Notes under the pieces: model-generated
Database searches by the model: none
Told to the model about the DNA's origin: nothing
Seen by the model: the letters and a program-made list of their open reading frames with translations, nothing else
Shown: positions 1 to 9,373 of the stretch, piece by piece
Numbering within the stretch: position 1 is the stretch's first letter
How the letters are laid out: the number at the start of each line of letters is the position of its first letter
From: Bacillus rubiinfantis
GTDB lineage: Bacteria; Bacillota; Bacilli; Bacillales; Cytobacillaceae
Reading direction: 5' to 3'
NCBI GenBank assembly: GCA_000752035.1
Contig: CCFE01000011.1
Coordinates: 2,501 to 66,500, forward strand
Length of the DNA stretch: 64,000 nt
Position numbers and translations under genes: made by a program

Positions 1-922
1 CATGTACCTCCATTCCTAACCCATGACCAACACGATTATTAAAATACTTGCCATAACCATTGGCAACAATAACATTGCGGGCTGCGATATCTACACTTGC
101 GGCTGTTGCTCCTGCTTTTACCGCTTGAATTCCCGCTTGTACTGATTCTTGAACAATCTGATAAATGTTTCTTTGCTCCTCAGTTTCCTTTCCTACCACA
201 AAAGTGCGAGTAATATCAGAACAATATCCATTCATGATTACACCCATATCAATTAGGAGCAGATCTCCCTGCTGGATTTTTCTATTATCTGGACGGCCAT
301 GTGGGAGAGATGATTTTTCACCTGATAATACTATAGTTGAAAATGACGGTCCGTCTGCACCAAATTTCCTCATTAAGTACTCCAATTCTGCTGTTAATTC
401 AATTTCCGATATTCCCACTCGAACTTTTTTCAATCCCTCTGCTAATACATTCTCAATGACATCGATTGCTTTTTGGACTTTGGTGATTTCCTCTTGTGAT
501 TTTCTCATTCTTTGATCAGCAATAAACTGACCGATATTTTGATAGTGATATTCAGCAAAAAAGTGCTGAAGCTGCTCTTGTTGGTATATGGTAATATTTT
601 TTGTTTCTAAACCTATTACGTTTACTTTATTTCCAATCGTTTGCTTTAATACCTGATAGGGGTTCTCTTCATCTGAAATTGGAATGATTTTTTCCACAAT
701 CGCACTTTTTTCTGCCTCCTCAAAATCAAGTGCAGGCACGAATAAATAGTTGCAACCGTTTCGTACATCCAGCACCAAAGCCATAAAGCGCTCGTGTGGG
801 TCTGAATAAAAACCTGAATAATAATAAACATTTTTCGGAGCATTGATGATTGCCACATCTATTTTCTGCGGTTTTAAATAATCAACTAATAACTCCATCC
901 TCGTTTGTAATGTTGTATTCAT
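1..922 (-). CDS. M24 family metallopeptidase (Xaa-Pro peptidase-like), 3' end cut off by window
   Basis: The frame is open from an ATG at 922 (preceded by AAAGGAG) to the window edge, giving about 307 residues with no stop, so the C-terminus is missing. An N-terminal creatinase-like region is followed by the pita-bread M24 domain. Metal-ligand motifs are visible: LLLIDMG, then CSDITRT about 11 residues on, then HGLGMEVH just before the edge. The two expected glutamate ligands would lie beyond the window. Family members cleave X-Pro bonds (aminopeptidase P, prolidase). The gene lies 36 bp downstream of a proline-racemase-family gene and in the same region as a peptide transporter, so a role in releasing proline or hydroxyproline from imported peptides is inferred. 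It is paralogous to the M24 gene at 3818-4885. The family call is firm; the exact substrate is unknown. Confidence 0.88.
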   Translation of the reverse strand, partial: MNTTLQTRMELLVDYLKPQKIDVAIINAPKNVYYYSGFYSDPHERFMALVLDVRNGCNYLFVPALDFEEAEKSAIVEKIIPISDEENPYQVLKQTIGNKVNVIGLETKNITIYQQEQLQHFFAEYHYQNIGQFIADQRMRKSQEEITKVQKAIDVIENVLAEGLKKVRVGISEIELTAELEYLMRKFGADGPSFSTIVLSGEKSSLPHGRPDNRKIQQGDLLLIDMGVIMNGYCSDITRTFVVGKETEEQRNIYQIVQESVQAGIQAVKAGATAASVDIAARNVIVANGYGKYFNNRVGHGLGMEVH

Positions 923-958
923 AATAGAACTCCTTTTTTAAAATAAACTTCTTTCCTT

Positions 959-1963
959 TTAGGCTAGTAAAAACCCTGACTTTAATGGGTCTCGTGGATC
1001 AACAACAAATTGGTGAAAGCCAGTGATAAATGCTTGACCGCAAACCATCGAAATAATCGCTTCAAAATGAGCTACTTTTGCCGTTGAAAGTACTTTTCCA
1101 GTAAACTGTCCATTCGTTATACATTCATGAACAAAGCTGTCGCCTTCTTTTAATTCTCCCTGTTCTACAAGTGTTGCTAATCTCGCTGATGTACCAGTGC
1201 CACATGGAGATCGATCCACTTGCTCCTCGGCAAAGATGGTTACATTGCGTAAATCAGCATTTTCTCCTTTTGCTTCATCAGAAAAGATGACTCCGTAAAT
1301 CCCTTGTAAGTCTCCCTCCAAGGGATGCTTTACCTCCATATTACTTTCAATATATTGTTTAATTTTACTTCCCCAGGATTGAATAGCAGGTAAATCCTCT
1401 TTATCCACTTTTAACCCAATCACTTGACTATCGACAACAGCATAAAATGCCCCGCCAAACGCAATATCTACCTTGAATTCATGATGATCTATTTTCACAG
1501 GAAAATCCTTCCGGTAAACAAATGAGGGGACATTTTCAAATGAAACAGATTCCACTTGATTACCACTATATTTTGCATAAGCAATTACTTCACCAGCAGG
1601 ACTATCAATGATAAATTTATCTTTACCATTGGATAAATCAAATGTCCCCGTCTCTATTCCATATGTAACAACAGCAATGATTCCGTGCCCACACATTGTA
1701 CTCCAGCCCTCATTGTGCAGAAATAAAACACCAAAATCCGCATGTGTACTCGCTGGAGGAGTAATGATACATCCGTACATCCCATGATGTCCCCGGGGTT
1801 CATACATGAGAACCTCGCGGAGATTATCCAAATGCTCCATGCAGTAAGTCCGTCTTTCTAACTGGGTTTTCCCTTTTATTTCTGGAACACCACCGGTAAT
1901 AATTCGCAAAGGTTCACCATAAACATGCATGTCTACTGTTGTGTACATCTTTGTGAAGTTCAT
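959..1963 (-). CDS. Proline racemase / hydroxyproline epimerase family protein
   Basis: This 334-residue protein belongs to the proline racemase family. Both catalytic cysteines are present: Cys91 in MCGHG and Cys254 in DRSPCGTGTS, so a two-base racemase or epimerase mechanism is expected rather than the dehydratase mechanism (Cys/Thr pair). The substrate could be proline, 4-hydroxyproline or another amino acid; sequence alone does not decide. A longer frame begins at 1984, but GGAGGGG followed by ATATATG places the start at 1963. It precedes the M24 peptidase gene (36 bp gap) and follows the OppA-like receptor gene, from which a terminator-like hairpin separates it. It differs from the epimerase at 14464-15501, which has MCGHDT, so the two may act on different substrates. 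Confidence 0.9.
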   Translation of the reverse strand: MNFTKMYTTVDMHVYGEPLRIITGGVPEIKGKTQLERRTYCMEHLDNLREVLMYEPRGHHGMYGCIITPPASTHADFGVLFLHNEGWSTMCGHGIIAVVTYGIETGTFDLSNGKDKFIIDSPAGEVIAYAKYSGNQVESVSFENVPSFVYRKDFPVKIDHHEFKVDIAFGGAFYAVVDSQVIGLKVDKEDLPAIQSWGSKIKQYIESNMEVKHPLEGDLQGIYGVIFSDEAKGENADLRNVTIFAEEQVDRSPCGTGTSARLATLVEQGELKEGDSFVHECITNGQFTGKVLSTAKVAHFEAIISMVCGQAFITGFHQFVVDPRDPLKSGFLLA

Positions 1964-1994
1964 ATATTCCCCTCCAAATATCATTTTAAATTAT

Positions 1995-2033
1995 AAAAAG
2001 GGAGGTTCTGTATAAATTCTATACAAGACCTCC
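1995..2033 (-). terminator. Intrinsic terminator after the OppA-like gene
   Basis: GGAGGT and ACCTCC form the base of a long imperfect stem (2001-2033), with a TATA-rich upper part. On the minus strand it is followed by CTTTTTAT. It lies between the receptor stop (2050) and the racemase start (1963). A TATAAT on the minus strand (1990-1995) overlaps the U-tract and could be a -10 box for the racemase gene, though I see no good -35. Confidence 0.7.
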
Positions 2034-2049
2034 ATATAAAAATTTAAGT

Positions 2050-3726
2050 TTACTTTCCTTCAATTGAAGTCCATTTGTAAGAGGCAAATACACCAAATGG
2101 ATGGTATACATACCCTTTAACATATGGTTTCTGTAATTGTGCAAGACCAGATTGATACATTGGTGAGATTGCTGCATCCTCTTCAATTAAAATCCGCTCA
2201 GCTTCTTGCATATTTCCCCATCTCACTTTCAGATTCGAAGGGTCATTCTTTGCAGCCTTTACCAATCTATCAAACTCTTTATTAGAGTAGCTTGACCAGT
2301 TATTAGGACCTCCAGAGAGATATAAATCAATAAAGGTAATCGGGTCTTGGAAGTCAGGTCCCCATCCAGAATACGTAAGATCATAGTGTTGATTAGATTC
2401 GAGCTCTAATTTCTGCTTATTCGGCTGCTGATTGATTTTTATTTTCATCCCCGGTAAATTCTTTTCAAGTTGATTCTTAAAATACTCGCTTACTTTTTTC
2501 CTGTCCTCACTGTCATAACTTAAAAATTCTAACTCCATCCCCTTTACACCGAGTTCCTTTAAACCTTTTTCCCAATACTCTTTAGCCTTTTCAATACCTT
2601 CTTCGTTGAATCCAGGGTATTTTGAGCGGAAGTCTTTCCCATCCTCATCAAAGCCAAATTCTCTCGGAACTAAATAGTAAGCCGGAACAGATCCATTATT
2701 TAATAGACTTTCAGCGGCAGCATTTTTGTCCCAACCCATATCAATTGCCTTTCGGATATTTACATTTGCAAGAAATTTATTTTCTTGGTTCATCCGTATA
2801 AAGAAAACTTCCGGCTTTAATAATGTAGAGTAATCTGAACTATTTTTAAATTGATCAACATATTCAGAAGAAATTTCTGTTAAATCAATTTGACCAGCTT
2901 CATATAAATTTACCTTTGTGGCAATCTCTTTAACTACCTTAACATTTATTTTTTCAAGCTTAACTGTAGTGGCATCCCAATAGCTAGAATTCTTCTTATA
3001 AACCCATCCAGCTTCATGTTCCCACGAATCTAAGATAAACGGCCCGTTATAAATTAAATTATCCGCTTCTAAAGCAAATTTATCACCTTGGGACTCTACA
3101 AATTCTTTATTTTGTGGAAAGAATACTGGGTAAGTAATTAGACTCACAAAATAAGGAATCGCATGGTCTAATTCAACCTGAAATGTATGATCATCTACAG
3201 CCTTAATCCCTAGTTCATCTACCTTACCATATAAATCATTGTCTTTGTCCTGTATAGCAGCAGCATTTTTTATGTCATTGAATAAATAACCATAAGGGGA
3301 TATTGTATCCGGATGTAATGCCCTTTTCCAGGCAAACTCAAAATCTCTAGCAGTTACTGCTGTACCATTGCTCCATTTAGCATTATTACGAATGTGGAAG
3401 GTATAAACCTTTCCATCCTCACTTACATCGTATTTTTCCGCCATGCCAGGTATCGGCTTAGACTTCTCATCAAGTCGGTATAGGCCCTCAAAAATATTAT
3501 TCATCGTTCTACTGGAAAGTGCGTCAAATAAACCAAGTGTATTGAGAGTTGGTATTTCTCCCCCTTCTGCCAAGTTAAGAACCTGTTCTATCTTCTTCTC
3601 AGCAGCTCCTTCAGATTTGCCTTCTGTACTAGTCTTTTTTCCTTCTCCCCCATAGCAGCCTGAGAGAAAGGAACTAATTAAGACCATAATGATAATAAAA
3701 ATTGAGCCTTTAAAACTCCTCTTCAA
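2050..3726 (-). CDS. Peptide ABC transporter substrate-binding lipoprotein (OppA/DppE family)
   Basis: This is a 558-residue extracytoplasmic receptor of the SBP_bac_5 family. It has a short basic N-terminus, a hydrophobic stretch and the lipobox LSGC, so it should be lipid-anchored at about Cys24. Family features include the N-terminal LNTLGLFDALSSRTMNNIFEGL region, FHIRNNAKWSNG, and the C-terminal YSGWGPDFQDPITF. Translation starts at a TTG preceded by AAAGGGGG; no in-frame ATG with a ribosome site is nearer. It lies downstream of dppB-dppC-dppDF-like genes and an M24 peptidase on the same strand, so it is the likely receptor for that importer. A terminator hairpin follows. Specificity cannot be read from sequence; the context suggests proline- or hydroxyproline-containing peptides. 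Confidence 0.93.
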   Translation of the reverse strand: MKRSFKGSIFIIIMVLISSFLSGCYGGEGKKTSTEGKSEGAAEKKIEQVLNLAEGGEIPTLNTLGLFDALSSRTMNNIFEGLYRLDEKSKPIPGMAEKYDVSEDGKVYTFHIRNNAKWSNGTAVTARDFEFAWKRALHPDTISPYGYLFNDIKNAAAIQDKDNDLYGKVDELGIKAVDDHTFQVELDHAIPYFVSLITYPVFFPQNKEFVESQGDKFALEADNLIYNGPFILDSWEHEAGWVYKKNSSYWDATTVKLEKINVKVVKEIATKVNLYEAGQIDLTEISSEYVDQFKNSSDYSTLLKPEVFFIRMNQENKFLANVNIRKAIDMGWDKNAAAESLLNNGSVPAYYLVPREFGFDEDGKDFRSKYPGFNEEGIEKAKEYWEKGLKELGVKGMELEFLSYDSEDRKKVSEYFKNQLEKNLPGMKIKINQQPNKQKLELESNQHYDLTYSGWGPDFQDPITFIDLYLSGGPNNWSSYSNKEFDRLVKAAKNDPSNLKVRWGNMQEAERILIEEDAAISPMYQSGLAQLQKPYVKGYVYHPFGVFASYKWTSIEGK

Positions 3727-3817
3727 TAGAATAACCCCCTTTAAAATATGACTCCATTTCCCTTCACTAAACCCCTTTAATTGAATCCATTGAAGAAAGC
3801 ACCACCCCCTAAAAGAG

Positions 3818-4885
3818 TTATAAAGAAATAAATTCCTTTGGCGACTTTGTTAAAATCTCATTGCTATTTTCTCTGACTAAAATTTCATCCTCAATTCGGA
3901 CTCCTCCAAGTTTCGGGATGTAAATACCTGGTTCAACTGTCAATACCATACCTTCTGTAATCACATCGTTACACCTAGTCGACATAAATGGGGATTCGTG
4001 AATATCTAACCCTACTCCATGGCCGGATCCATGACCATACTTTTCACCAAAACCCATCTGTGTTATAAAGTCTCGACTGAGAGCATCAGCATCACGGCCG
4101 CTTATACCCGGTTTAATTCCAGTTACCTGCCTTTCCAAGGCTTCGTGAACAATAGTATAAATTCCACATAGTTTTTCATCCGGTTGACCAACCGCTATTG
4201 TCCTCGTCATATCAGAACGATACCCTTGATAATAAGCCCCAAAATCCAGAGTCACCATATCTCCTGTTTCAATTACCTTTGAGGTGGGCGCTCCATGCGG
4301 TAAAGCCGAACGTACTCCAGAAGCGATAATCATATCAAAGGCAGATGATGAAGCACCACGTTTCCTCATTTGAAGTTCCAGTTCATTAGCTACTTCCAAT
4401 TCGGTTACCCCAGGATGAATGTAGTTCAATATGGAAAGAAATGCGTCATCTGCTATTTCGGCAGCAGTTCTCATTTTGCTGATTTCATCCTTGTCCTTTA
4501 CCATTCTTAATTCTTCAACTATCCCAGATAGCGGAACTAACTCTGCACCAACATTCTCTTTCAACTGATTGTAAAAGTGAAAATTAACATGATGCTGTTC
4601 AAAACCCAGGCTCGCTAAACTCAAATCCTTTGAAACAGTTAATATTTCATTAACTAGCAACTGACTATCTTTTACTTCTAAAATTTCGAAATCTCTAACC
4701 TGGGATTGAGCCTGCTCTACATAGCGGAAGTCAACAATTAATATTGCTTTTGAATACGTCAAAATAACAATTCCAGCACTACCGGTAAAACCTGTTAGAT
4801 ACCTGCGATTACTGTTGTTAGTGATTAACATTCCATAAATCCCAAGTTGATCAAATTTGCTTCGCAATCTTTCAATTTTATTCAT
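3818..4885 (-). CDS. M24 family Xaa-Pro dipeptidase/aminopeptidase
   Basis: This complete 355-residue M24 peptidase has a length typical of Bacillus YqhT/PepQ-like enzymes. All five metal ligands appear: Asp in MVTLDFG, Asp in RSDMTRT, His in GHGSGHGVGLDIHES, Glu in TVEPGIY and Glu in IEDEILV. Enzymes of this type use two divalent cations to cleave X-Pro peptides in the cytosol. The start ATG at 4885 follows GGAGGGA. The gene lies between the DUF3899 gene and the OppA-like receptor gene within the transporter cluster, which supports a role in hydrolysing imported peptides. A second M24 gene is at 1-922. The dipeptidase versus aminopeptidase distinction is not settled. Confidence 0.92.
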   Translation of the reverse strand: MNKIERLRSKFDQLGIYGMLITNNSNRRYLTGFTGSAGIVILTYSKAILIVDFRYVEQAQSQVRDFEILEVKDSQLLVNEILTVSKDLSLASLGFEQHHVNFHFYNQLKENVGAELVPLSGIVEELRMVKDKDEISKMRTAAEIADDAFLSILNYIHPGVTELEVANELELQMRKRGASSSAFDMIIASGVRSALPHGAPTSKVIETGDMVTLDFGAYYQGYRSDMTRTIAVGQPDEKLCGIYTIVHEALERQVTGIKPGISGRDADALSRDFITQMGFGEKYGHGSGHGVGLDIHESPFMSTRCNDVITEGMVLTVEPGIYIPKLGGVRIEDEILVRENSNEILTKSPKEFISL

Positions 4886-4944
4886 TGGAAAATCCCTCCA
4901 ATTTTAATGATTTTTTTATCTCCCTCTTTGATGTATATTGTCTT

Positions 4945-5304
4945 TTACACAATAGAGCCTATTAAACTAGCAATAAAGATTATTACACCTGAGTATAGTA
5001 ATGGAGCTGTTAATGAAAATGTTAGCCCATCCTTTTTTACTGTCTTATTAATAGTTTTCGTTTGCTGTCCAACATATTCTTCTAGTTTGGAAGTCCTTTT
5101 ATAAAATTGGCGAAAGCTAAATAGAATCCCATTAAACATGCCACCTTTTAGTACTAAAAGGGTCCCCCCAGCCATTAGGTATATAAGCGCGATTAAAAAT
5201 AAAGCACTTTGAAATGATCGCCATACACCATGACTAGAAAAGACTGACCCAGTTAAGGCAAGGAGTAAAGCTAAAAGGATTATTATACCAACTCGCCTAA
5301 TCAT
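4945..5304 (-). CDS. Small membrane protein, DUF3899-like
   Basis: This 119-residue protein has three predicted membrane segments: residues about 5-22, about 33-54, and a C-terminal segment near 98-117. A basic central stretch (FRQFYKRTSK...) separates the second and third. The pattern resembles the DUF3899 family of Firmicutes, often found near oligopeptide transporter genes; I make this assignment from memory of the family and not from a search. No enzymatic motif is visible. It lies between the fused ATPase gene (26 bp) and the M24 peptidase gene, all on the minus strand, so it is probably co-transcribed with the importer. Function unknown. Confidence 0.7.
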   Translation of the reverse strand: MIRRVGIIILLALLLALTGSVFSSHGVWRSFQSALFLIALIYLMAGGTLLVLKGGMFNGILFSFRQFYKRTSKLEEYVGQQTKTINKTVKKDGLTFSLTAPLLYSGVIIFIASLIGSIV

Positions 5305-5329
5305 TATTCTTCACCCCTTCATATCCCAA

Positions 5330-7324
5330 TCAGATAACACTTAATTGTTTCTGATATTTTCTATACTCCTCCTCAGTACAGGCTACCCAATGGTCTCTTT
5401 TAACTTCCCGCAATACAGAATGTTCCTTAGAATTATTCCAAAGTTGTTCATTAAAAATTATCCGCGAACGAATTCTTTCCTTTATGGGATCAGGTACCGA
5501 TATTGCTGACAAAAGAGATTTGGTATAGGGGTGAAGAGGATTTTGATAGAGCTCCTCACTTTCCGCTAATTCAACAATTTTCCCCTTATACATCACACCA
5601 ATCCGATCACTGATATACTTCACCATAGAAAGATCATGTGCAATGAATAAATAGGTAAGACCATTTTCTTTTTGCAGTTTCTTCAGTAAATTAACTACTT
5701 GCGCCTGAATGGAAACATCAAGCGCAGAAATTGGCTCATCAGCAATAATAAATTCCGGGTTCACAGCTAACGCCCTTGCAATGCCAATTCGCTGTCGTTG
5801 ACCACCACTGAATTCATGCGGATATCTATTCACATGCTCCTTATTTAAACCTACTTTTTCCAATAATTCATATACTTTCTCTAATCGTTCTTTCTGGTTG
5901 GTATAAAGACCATGGATGTCCAGTCCCTCAGCAATGATATCCATTACAGTTAGACGAGGATTTAATGAGGAATAAGGATCTTGAAAAATCATTTGAATTT
6001 TTTGATGGTACTTTTTTGTATCATGTTCTGACTTTGTCTGAAAAATATTCTCCTTGTTATATAAGATTTCACCTTCAGTGGCCGTATATAAGCGACTTAT
6101 AATTCTGCCTGTGGTCGACTTACCGCACCCTGACTCTCCTACTAAACCAAATGTTTCTCCTCTGTATATATCAAAACTTAAACCATCGACAGCCTTAATT
6201 AATTGTTTTTTGCTTCCTGAAAAATAACGTTTTAGATTCTTAATCTCAACAAGCTTTTCTTTATTATGATTTTTAGCTATTTTTTTTGAATACATTTCAT
6301 TTCCAGTACCGAACTCAATTCTATTTTGTGAATTAGGAATTATATTAGTAGGAGCTTTTTCATGCAGTAACCAGGTAGCTGCATAATGCGTATCTGAAAC
6401 TTTAAACATTGGTGGCTCAATTTGAAAATCAATTTCCAATGCATACTTATTACGTGGCGCAAATGCATCACCCACAGGTGGATTAAATAAATCTGGAGGA
6501 GATCCAGGGATAGTAATAAGTTCTTCTCCTTGAAGATCTGGAGTTGGCATCGCACCCAAGAGCCCCAATGTATAGGGGTGCTTAGGTGAATAGAAAATTT
6601 CATCAACTGTCCCTATCTCAACGATTTTACCAGCATACATTACCGCTACTCGATCAGCTATATTTGCAACCACACCTAAGTCATGTGTTATGAAAATAAT
6701 GGAGGTATCTATTTCCTTTTGTAACTTTTTCAATAGCTCTAAAATCTGGGCCTGGATTGTCACATCAAGGGCTGTTGTTGGTTCATCAGCAATTAGAATT
6801 TTGGGGTTACAAGCAATTGCAATGGCAATAACAACACGTTGCCTCATTCCACCCGAAAACTGGTGCGGAAAATCAGAGAAGCGCTTTTCAGCATTAGGAA
6901 TTCCCACCAAATTTAATAACTCAATAGTTCTCTCCCTAGCTTTCTTTTTCGGAACTTGTTGATGAATCAAAATACTCTCCATAATTTGCTTTCCAACTGT
7001 CATTGTAGGATTTAGAGAAGTCATAGGATCCTGGAAAATCATAGATATATCGGAGCCGCGTAATTTTTGTATTTGTTTTTTTGATAATGATGTTAGATTT
7101 TCCCCTTCAAAAAAGACTTCCCCTTTAGAAATTCTTCCAGGGGGTTCTGGGATTAATCTCATGAGGCTTTTGGCAGTTACAGATTTTCCTGATCCAGACT
7201 CACCAACAATAGCAAGTGTTTCTCCCTTTTTAAGGCCGAATGAAACTCCGCGAACGGCATGAACACAACCAGCATAAGTATCAAAGGTAATGTGTAAATC
7301 TTTTACTTCTAAGATGTTCTCCAT
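5330..7324 (-). CDS. Fused peptide ABC transporter ATPase (DppD-DppF/OppD-OppF in one chain)
   Basis: One 664-residue chain carries two complete ABC ATPase domains. Domain 1 has Walker A GESGSGKS (41-48), signature FSGGMRQR (156-163) and Walker B ending DEP (180-182). Domain 2 has Walker A GESGCGKS (396-403), signature FSGGQRQR (505-512) and DEP (about 529-531). Each is followed by the oligopeptide-type C-terminal extension; in domain 1 this reads APRNKYALEI, without the usual cysteines. In most Bacillus peptide importers these domains are separate proteins. Both ATP sites look intact, so the fusion should act as a covalent D-F heterodimer energising the permeases encoded just upstream. The ATG at 7324 is preceded by GGAGGTG. 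The reading frame is continuous, so this is not an artefact of two adjacent frames. Confidence 0.95.
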   Translation of the reverse strand: MENILEVKDLHITFDTYAGCVHAVRGVSFGLKKGETLAIVGESGSGKSVTAKSLMRLIPEPPGRISKGEVFFEGENLTSLSKKQIQKLRGSDISMIFQDPMTSLNPTMTVGKQIMESILIHQQVPKKKARERTIELLNLVGIPNAEKRFSDFPHQFSGGMRQRVVIAIAIACNPKILIADEPTTALDVTIQAQILELLKKLQKEIDTSIIFITHDLGVVANIADRVAVMYAGKIVEIGTVDEIFYSPKHPYTLGLLGAMPTPDLQGEELITIPGSPPDLFNPPVGDAFAPRNKYALEIDFQIEPPMFKVSDTHYAATWLLHEKAPTNIIPNSQNRIEFGTGNEMYSKKIAKNHNKEKLVEIKNLKRYFSGSKKQLIKAVDGLSFDIYRGETFGLVGESGCGKSTTGRIISRLYTATEGEILYNKENIFQTKSEHDTKKYHQKIQMIFQDPYSSLNPRLTVMDIIAEGLDIHGLYTNQKERLEKVYELLEKVGLNKEHVNRYPHEFSGGQRQRIGIARALAVNPEFIIADEPISALDVSIQAQVVNLLKKLQKENGLTYLFIAHDLSMVKYISDRIGVMYKGKIVELAESEELYQNPLHPYTKSLLSAISVPDPIKERIRSRIIFNEQLWNNSKEHSVLREVKRDHWVACTEEEYRKYQKQLSVI

Positions 7325-7338
7325 TAACGAGACACCTC

Positions 7339-8352
7339 CTATTTCCTCATTTTTGGATCTAAAGCATCCCGCAGTCCATCACCGACAAGGTTAAAACTGA
7401 TCATGATTAAACTAATAATCACAGCTGAAAATGCAAGCATATGCGGGTAGACCTGCAATAGTTTATATCCATCATTAATTAAAGTGCCTAAGGATGCCAC
7501 TGGTGGCTGGAGACCTAAACCTATGAAACTTAGAAAAGCCTCTGTAAATATAGCTGTAGGAATCGTGAACATTGTTGTGATAATAATAGGACCCATTGTA
7601 TTTGGAATTAAATGTTTCCACATAATTCGCTTACTATTCGCTCCCAGTGTTTTCGAGGCCATTACGTACTCTTGTTCTTTTAATTTCAAAATCTGGCCTC
7701 TTACAACCCTAGCCATCCCAACCCACCCAGTAATTACCATTGCAACCGTAATTGAAATAATGCCTGGTCTCAGCACTAGAATAAGGAGAATTACAACAAT
7801 TAATTGAGGAATTCCCACCAAAACCTCTATAATTCTCTGCAAAATATTGTCGATTCTTCCCCCGTAGTAAGCAGAAATACTGCCATAAGAAACACCTACA
7901 ATTAAATCAATAGCCGCGGCTAAAAATGCTATATACAAGGAAATTCTCGTCCCTTCCCAAACTCTAGTCCACAAATCCCGTCCTAACTGATCAGTTCCAA
8001 ACCAAAAATACTCAGTTATTTGTTTCTCCTGGTAGATATTCAACCCATTTATATCCTCCCCACTAAATCCAATCCCAGGGATATTCTCTAAGACAGGGAC
8101 TCTTGGAGGTAAATTGGCTCGGGTTAGGTTTTGTTCATCGTAGCCATATTTACTTACGTATGGACCGATTATCGCTAGTAATAGAATGACAAATATTAAA
8201 ATTAATCCTATAAAAGCTGCTTTATTCTTACTGAAACGGCTCCATACATCTTTCCAATATGTTAAAGCTGGTCGTGAGATTTCCTCAGATGCTCCGCTAA
8301 AAGTTGCAGGTAAAAACATATCATCTGTTATCTCTTTATTCTTTACATGCAT
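7339..8352 (-). CDS. Peptide ABC transporter permease (DppC/OppC family)
   Basis: This is a 337-residue inner-membrane permease with a cytoplasmic N-terminal tail, a first membrane segment near residues 45-65, a long extracytoplasmic insert, and then the five-segment BPD_transp_1 core. The EAA-type loop reads VMASKTLGANSKRIMWKHLI. These are hallmarks of DppC/OppC. Its start codon overlaps the stop of the preceding permease gene by one base (TAATG), preceded by GGGAGGGC, indicating translational coupling. It forms the channel together with the DppB-like protein and is followed 14 bp later by the fused ATPase gene. Confidence 0.95.
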   Translation of the reverse strand: MHVKNKEITDDMFLPATFSGASEEISRPALTYWKDVWSRFSKNKAAFIGLILIFVILLLAIIGPYVSKYGYDEQNLTRANLPPRVPVLENIPGIGFSGEDINGLNIYQEKQITEYFWFGTDQLGRDLWTRVWEGTRISLYIAFLAAAIDLIVGVSYGSISAYYGGRIDNILQRIIEVLVGIPQLIVVILLILVLRPGIISITVAMVITGWVGMARVVRGQILKLKEQEYVMASKTLGANSKRIMWKHLIPNTMGPIIITTMFTIPTAIFTEAFLSFIGLGLQPPVASLGTLINDGYKLLQVYPHMLAFSAVIISLIMISFNLVGDGLRDALDPKMRK

Positions 8353-9278
8353 TATTTAGCCCTCCCAGATAATCTGATTCTCGGGTCAATAATCCCATAT
8401 AATAAATCAACAATTAATACTATTAGAATAAATAAAATACTATAGAATAACGTTGTCCCCATAATTACAGGAAAGTCATTTGTCATGATAGATTTAACGA
8501 ATTGTTCTCCCAGTCCTGGAACACTAAAAATTTTTTCGATAACCAGTGTACCTGTTAACAACGTTACCGTCATTGGACCCAATATTGTAATAATTGGAAT
8601 TGCTGCATTTCTTAAGCTATGTTTCAAAACAATTTGAAAACTCCCTAATCCTTTTGCTTTTGCAGTTACAATATAATCCTGACCTAAGACCTCCAACATT
8701 TCGGCACGCATATATCTAGCAATGGTAGCGATTACAAAAACTGATAGTGAGATTGTTGGTAATATGGAATATTCAAATCCTTCCCAAAAAGCTACCGGAA
8801 GCCATTTTAAGCGAACTCCAATCCAATATTGCAGAATTCCTGCAAAAACAAAGTTGGGTACTGATAAACCAATTACTGATATAATCATTGCAAAGTAATC
8901 AATTGACGTATTATGCTTAATTGCAGCAATAATTCCTAATATTATTCCAATTACACATCCAAATAGTAGTGATTGCGCTCCCAAAACTGCAGAAGCACCA
9001 ATTCTTTCACCTATGATGGTTGTAACAGGCCTTCCATCATATTGGAAGGATACCCCAAAATCCCCCTTTACAATATTACCCATATAAGTTACATATTGAA
9101 TAGGAAGGGGTTTATCTAATCCGTACTTCTCATATAATCTTTCTTTTTGTGTTTCAGTCAACTTTTCATCATTGAAAGGCGAACCTGGCAATGTTTGCAT
9201 AAGAAAAAAGGTAAATGTTGCAATCACAAAAAATGTGACAAGCATGTAACCAATCCTACTAAAAATGTACTTTGTCAA
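8352..9278 (-). CDS. Peptide ABC transporter permease (DppB/OppB family)
   Basis: This is a 308-residue six-segment permease of the DppB type. An N-terminal membrane segment is followed by the family signature TLPGSPFNDEKLTETQKERLYEKYG shortened here to its opening TLPGSPF, and by the loop QDYIVTAKAKGLGSFQIVLK near the C-terminal half. The start is a TTG at 9278, preceded by GGAGGAGGG about nine bases upstream. It is the first gene of the transporter block and its stop overlaps the next start. A hairpin without a U-tract lies between it and the AGCS symporter gene, so the block could be read from its own promoter or by read-through from the hydroxyproline genes. Confidence 0.93.
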   Translation of the reverse strand: MTKYIFSRIGYMLVTFFVIATFTFFLMQTLPGSPFNDEKLTETQKERLYEKYGLDKPLPIQYVTYMGNIVKGDFGVSFQYDGRPVTTIIGERIGASAVLGAQSLLFGCVIGIILGIIAAIKHNTSIDYFAMIISVIGLSVPNFVFAGILQYWIGVRLKWLPVAFWEGFEYSILPTISLSVFVIATIARYMRAEMLEVLGQDYIVTAKAKGLGSFQIVLKHSLRNAAIPIITILGPMTVTLLTGTLVIEKIFSVPGLGEQFVKSIMTNDFPVIMGTTLFYSILFILIVLIVDLLYGIIDPRIRLSGRAK

Positions 9279-9307
9279 GTTTCCTATCCCTCCTCCGAAT
9301 CTAGATA

Positions 9308-9341
9308 GCGGCTGAAATAAAATTCTTATCTATTCAGCCGC
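9308..9341. repeat. Inverted repeat between symporter and peptide-transporter genes
   Basis: GCGGCTGAA (9308-9316) pairs perfectly with TTCAGCCGC (9333-9341) around a 16-base loop. Neither strand carries a U-tract after the stem, so it is a weak terminator candidate. It could instead be an RNA-processing or stabilising hairpin within a long transcript. Confidence 0.5.
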
Positions 9342-9373
9342 ATACCTAGTCATAAAGAAACCCAATTACTTTT

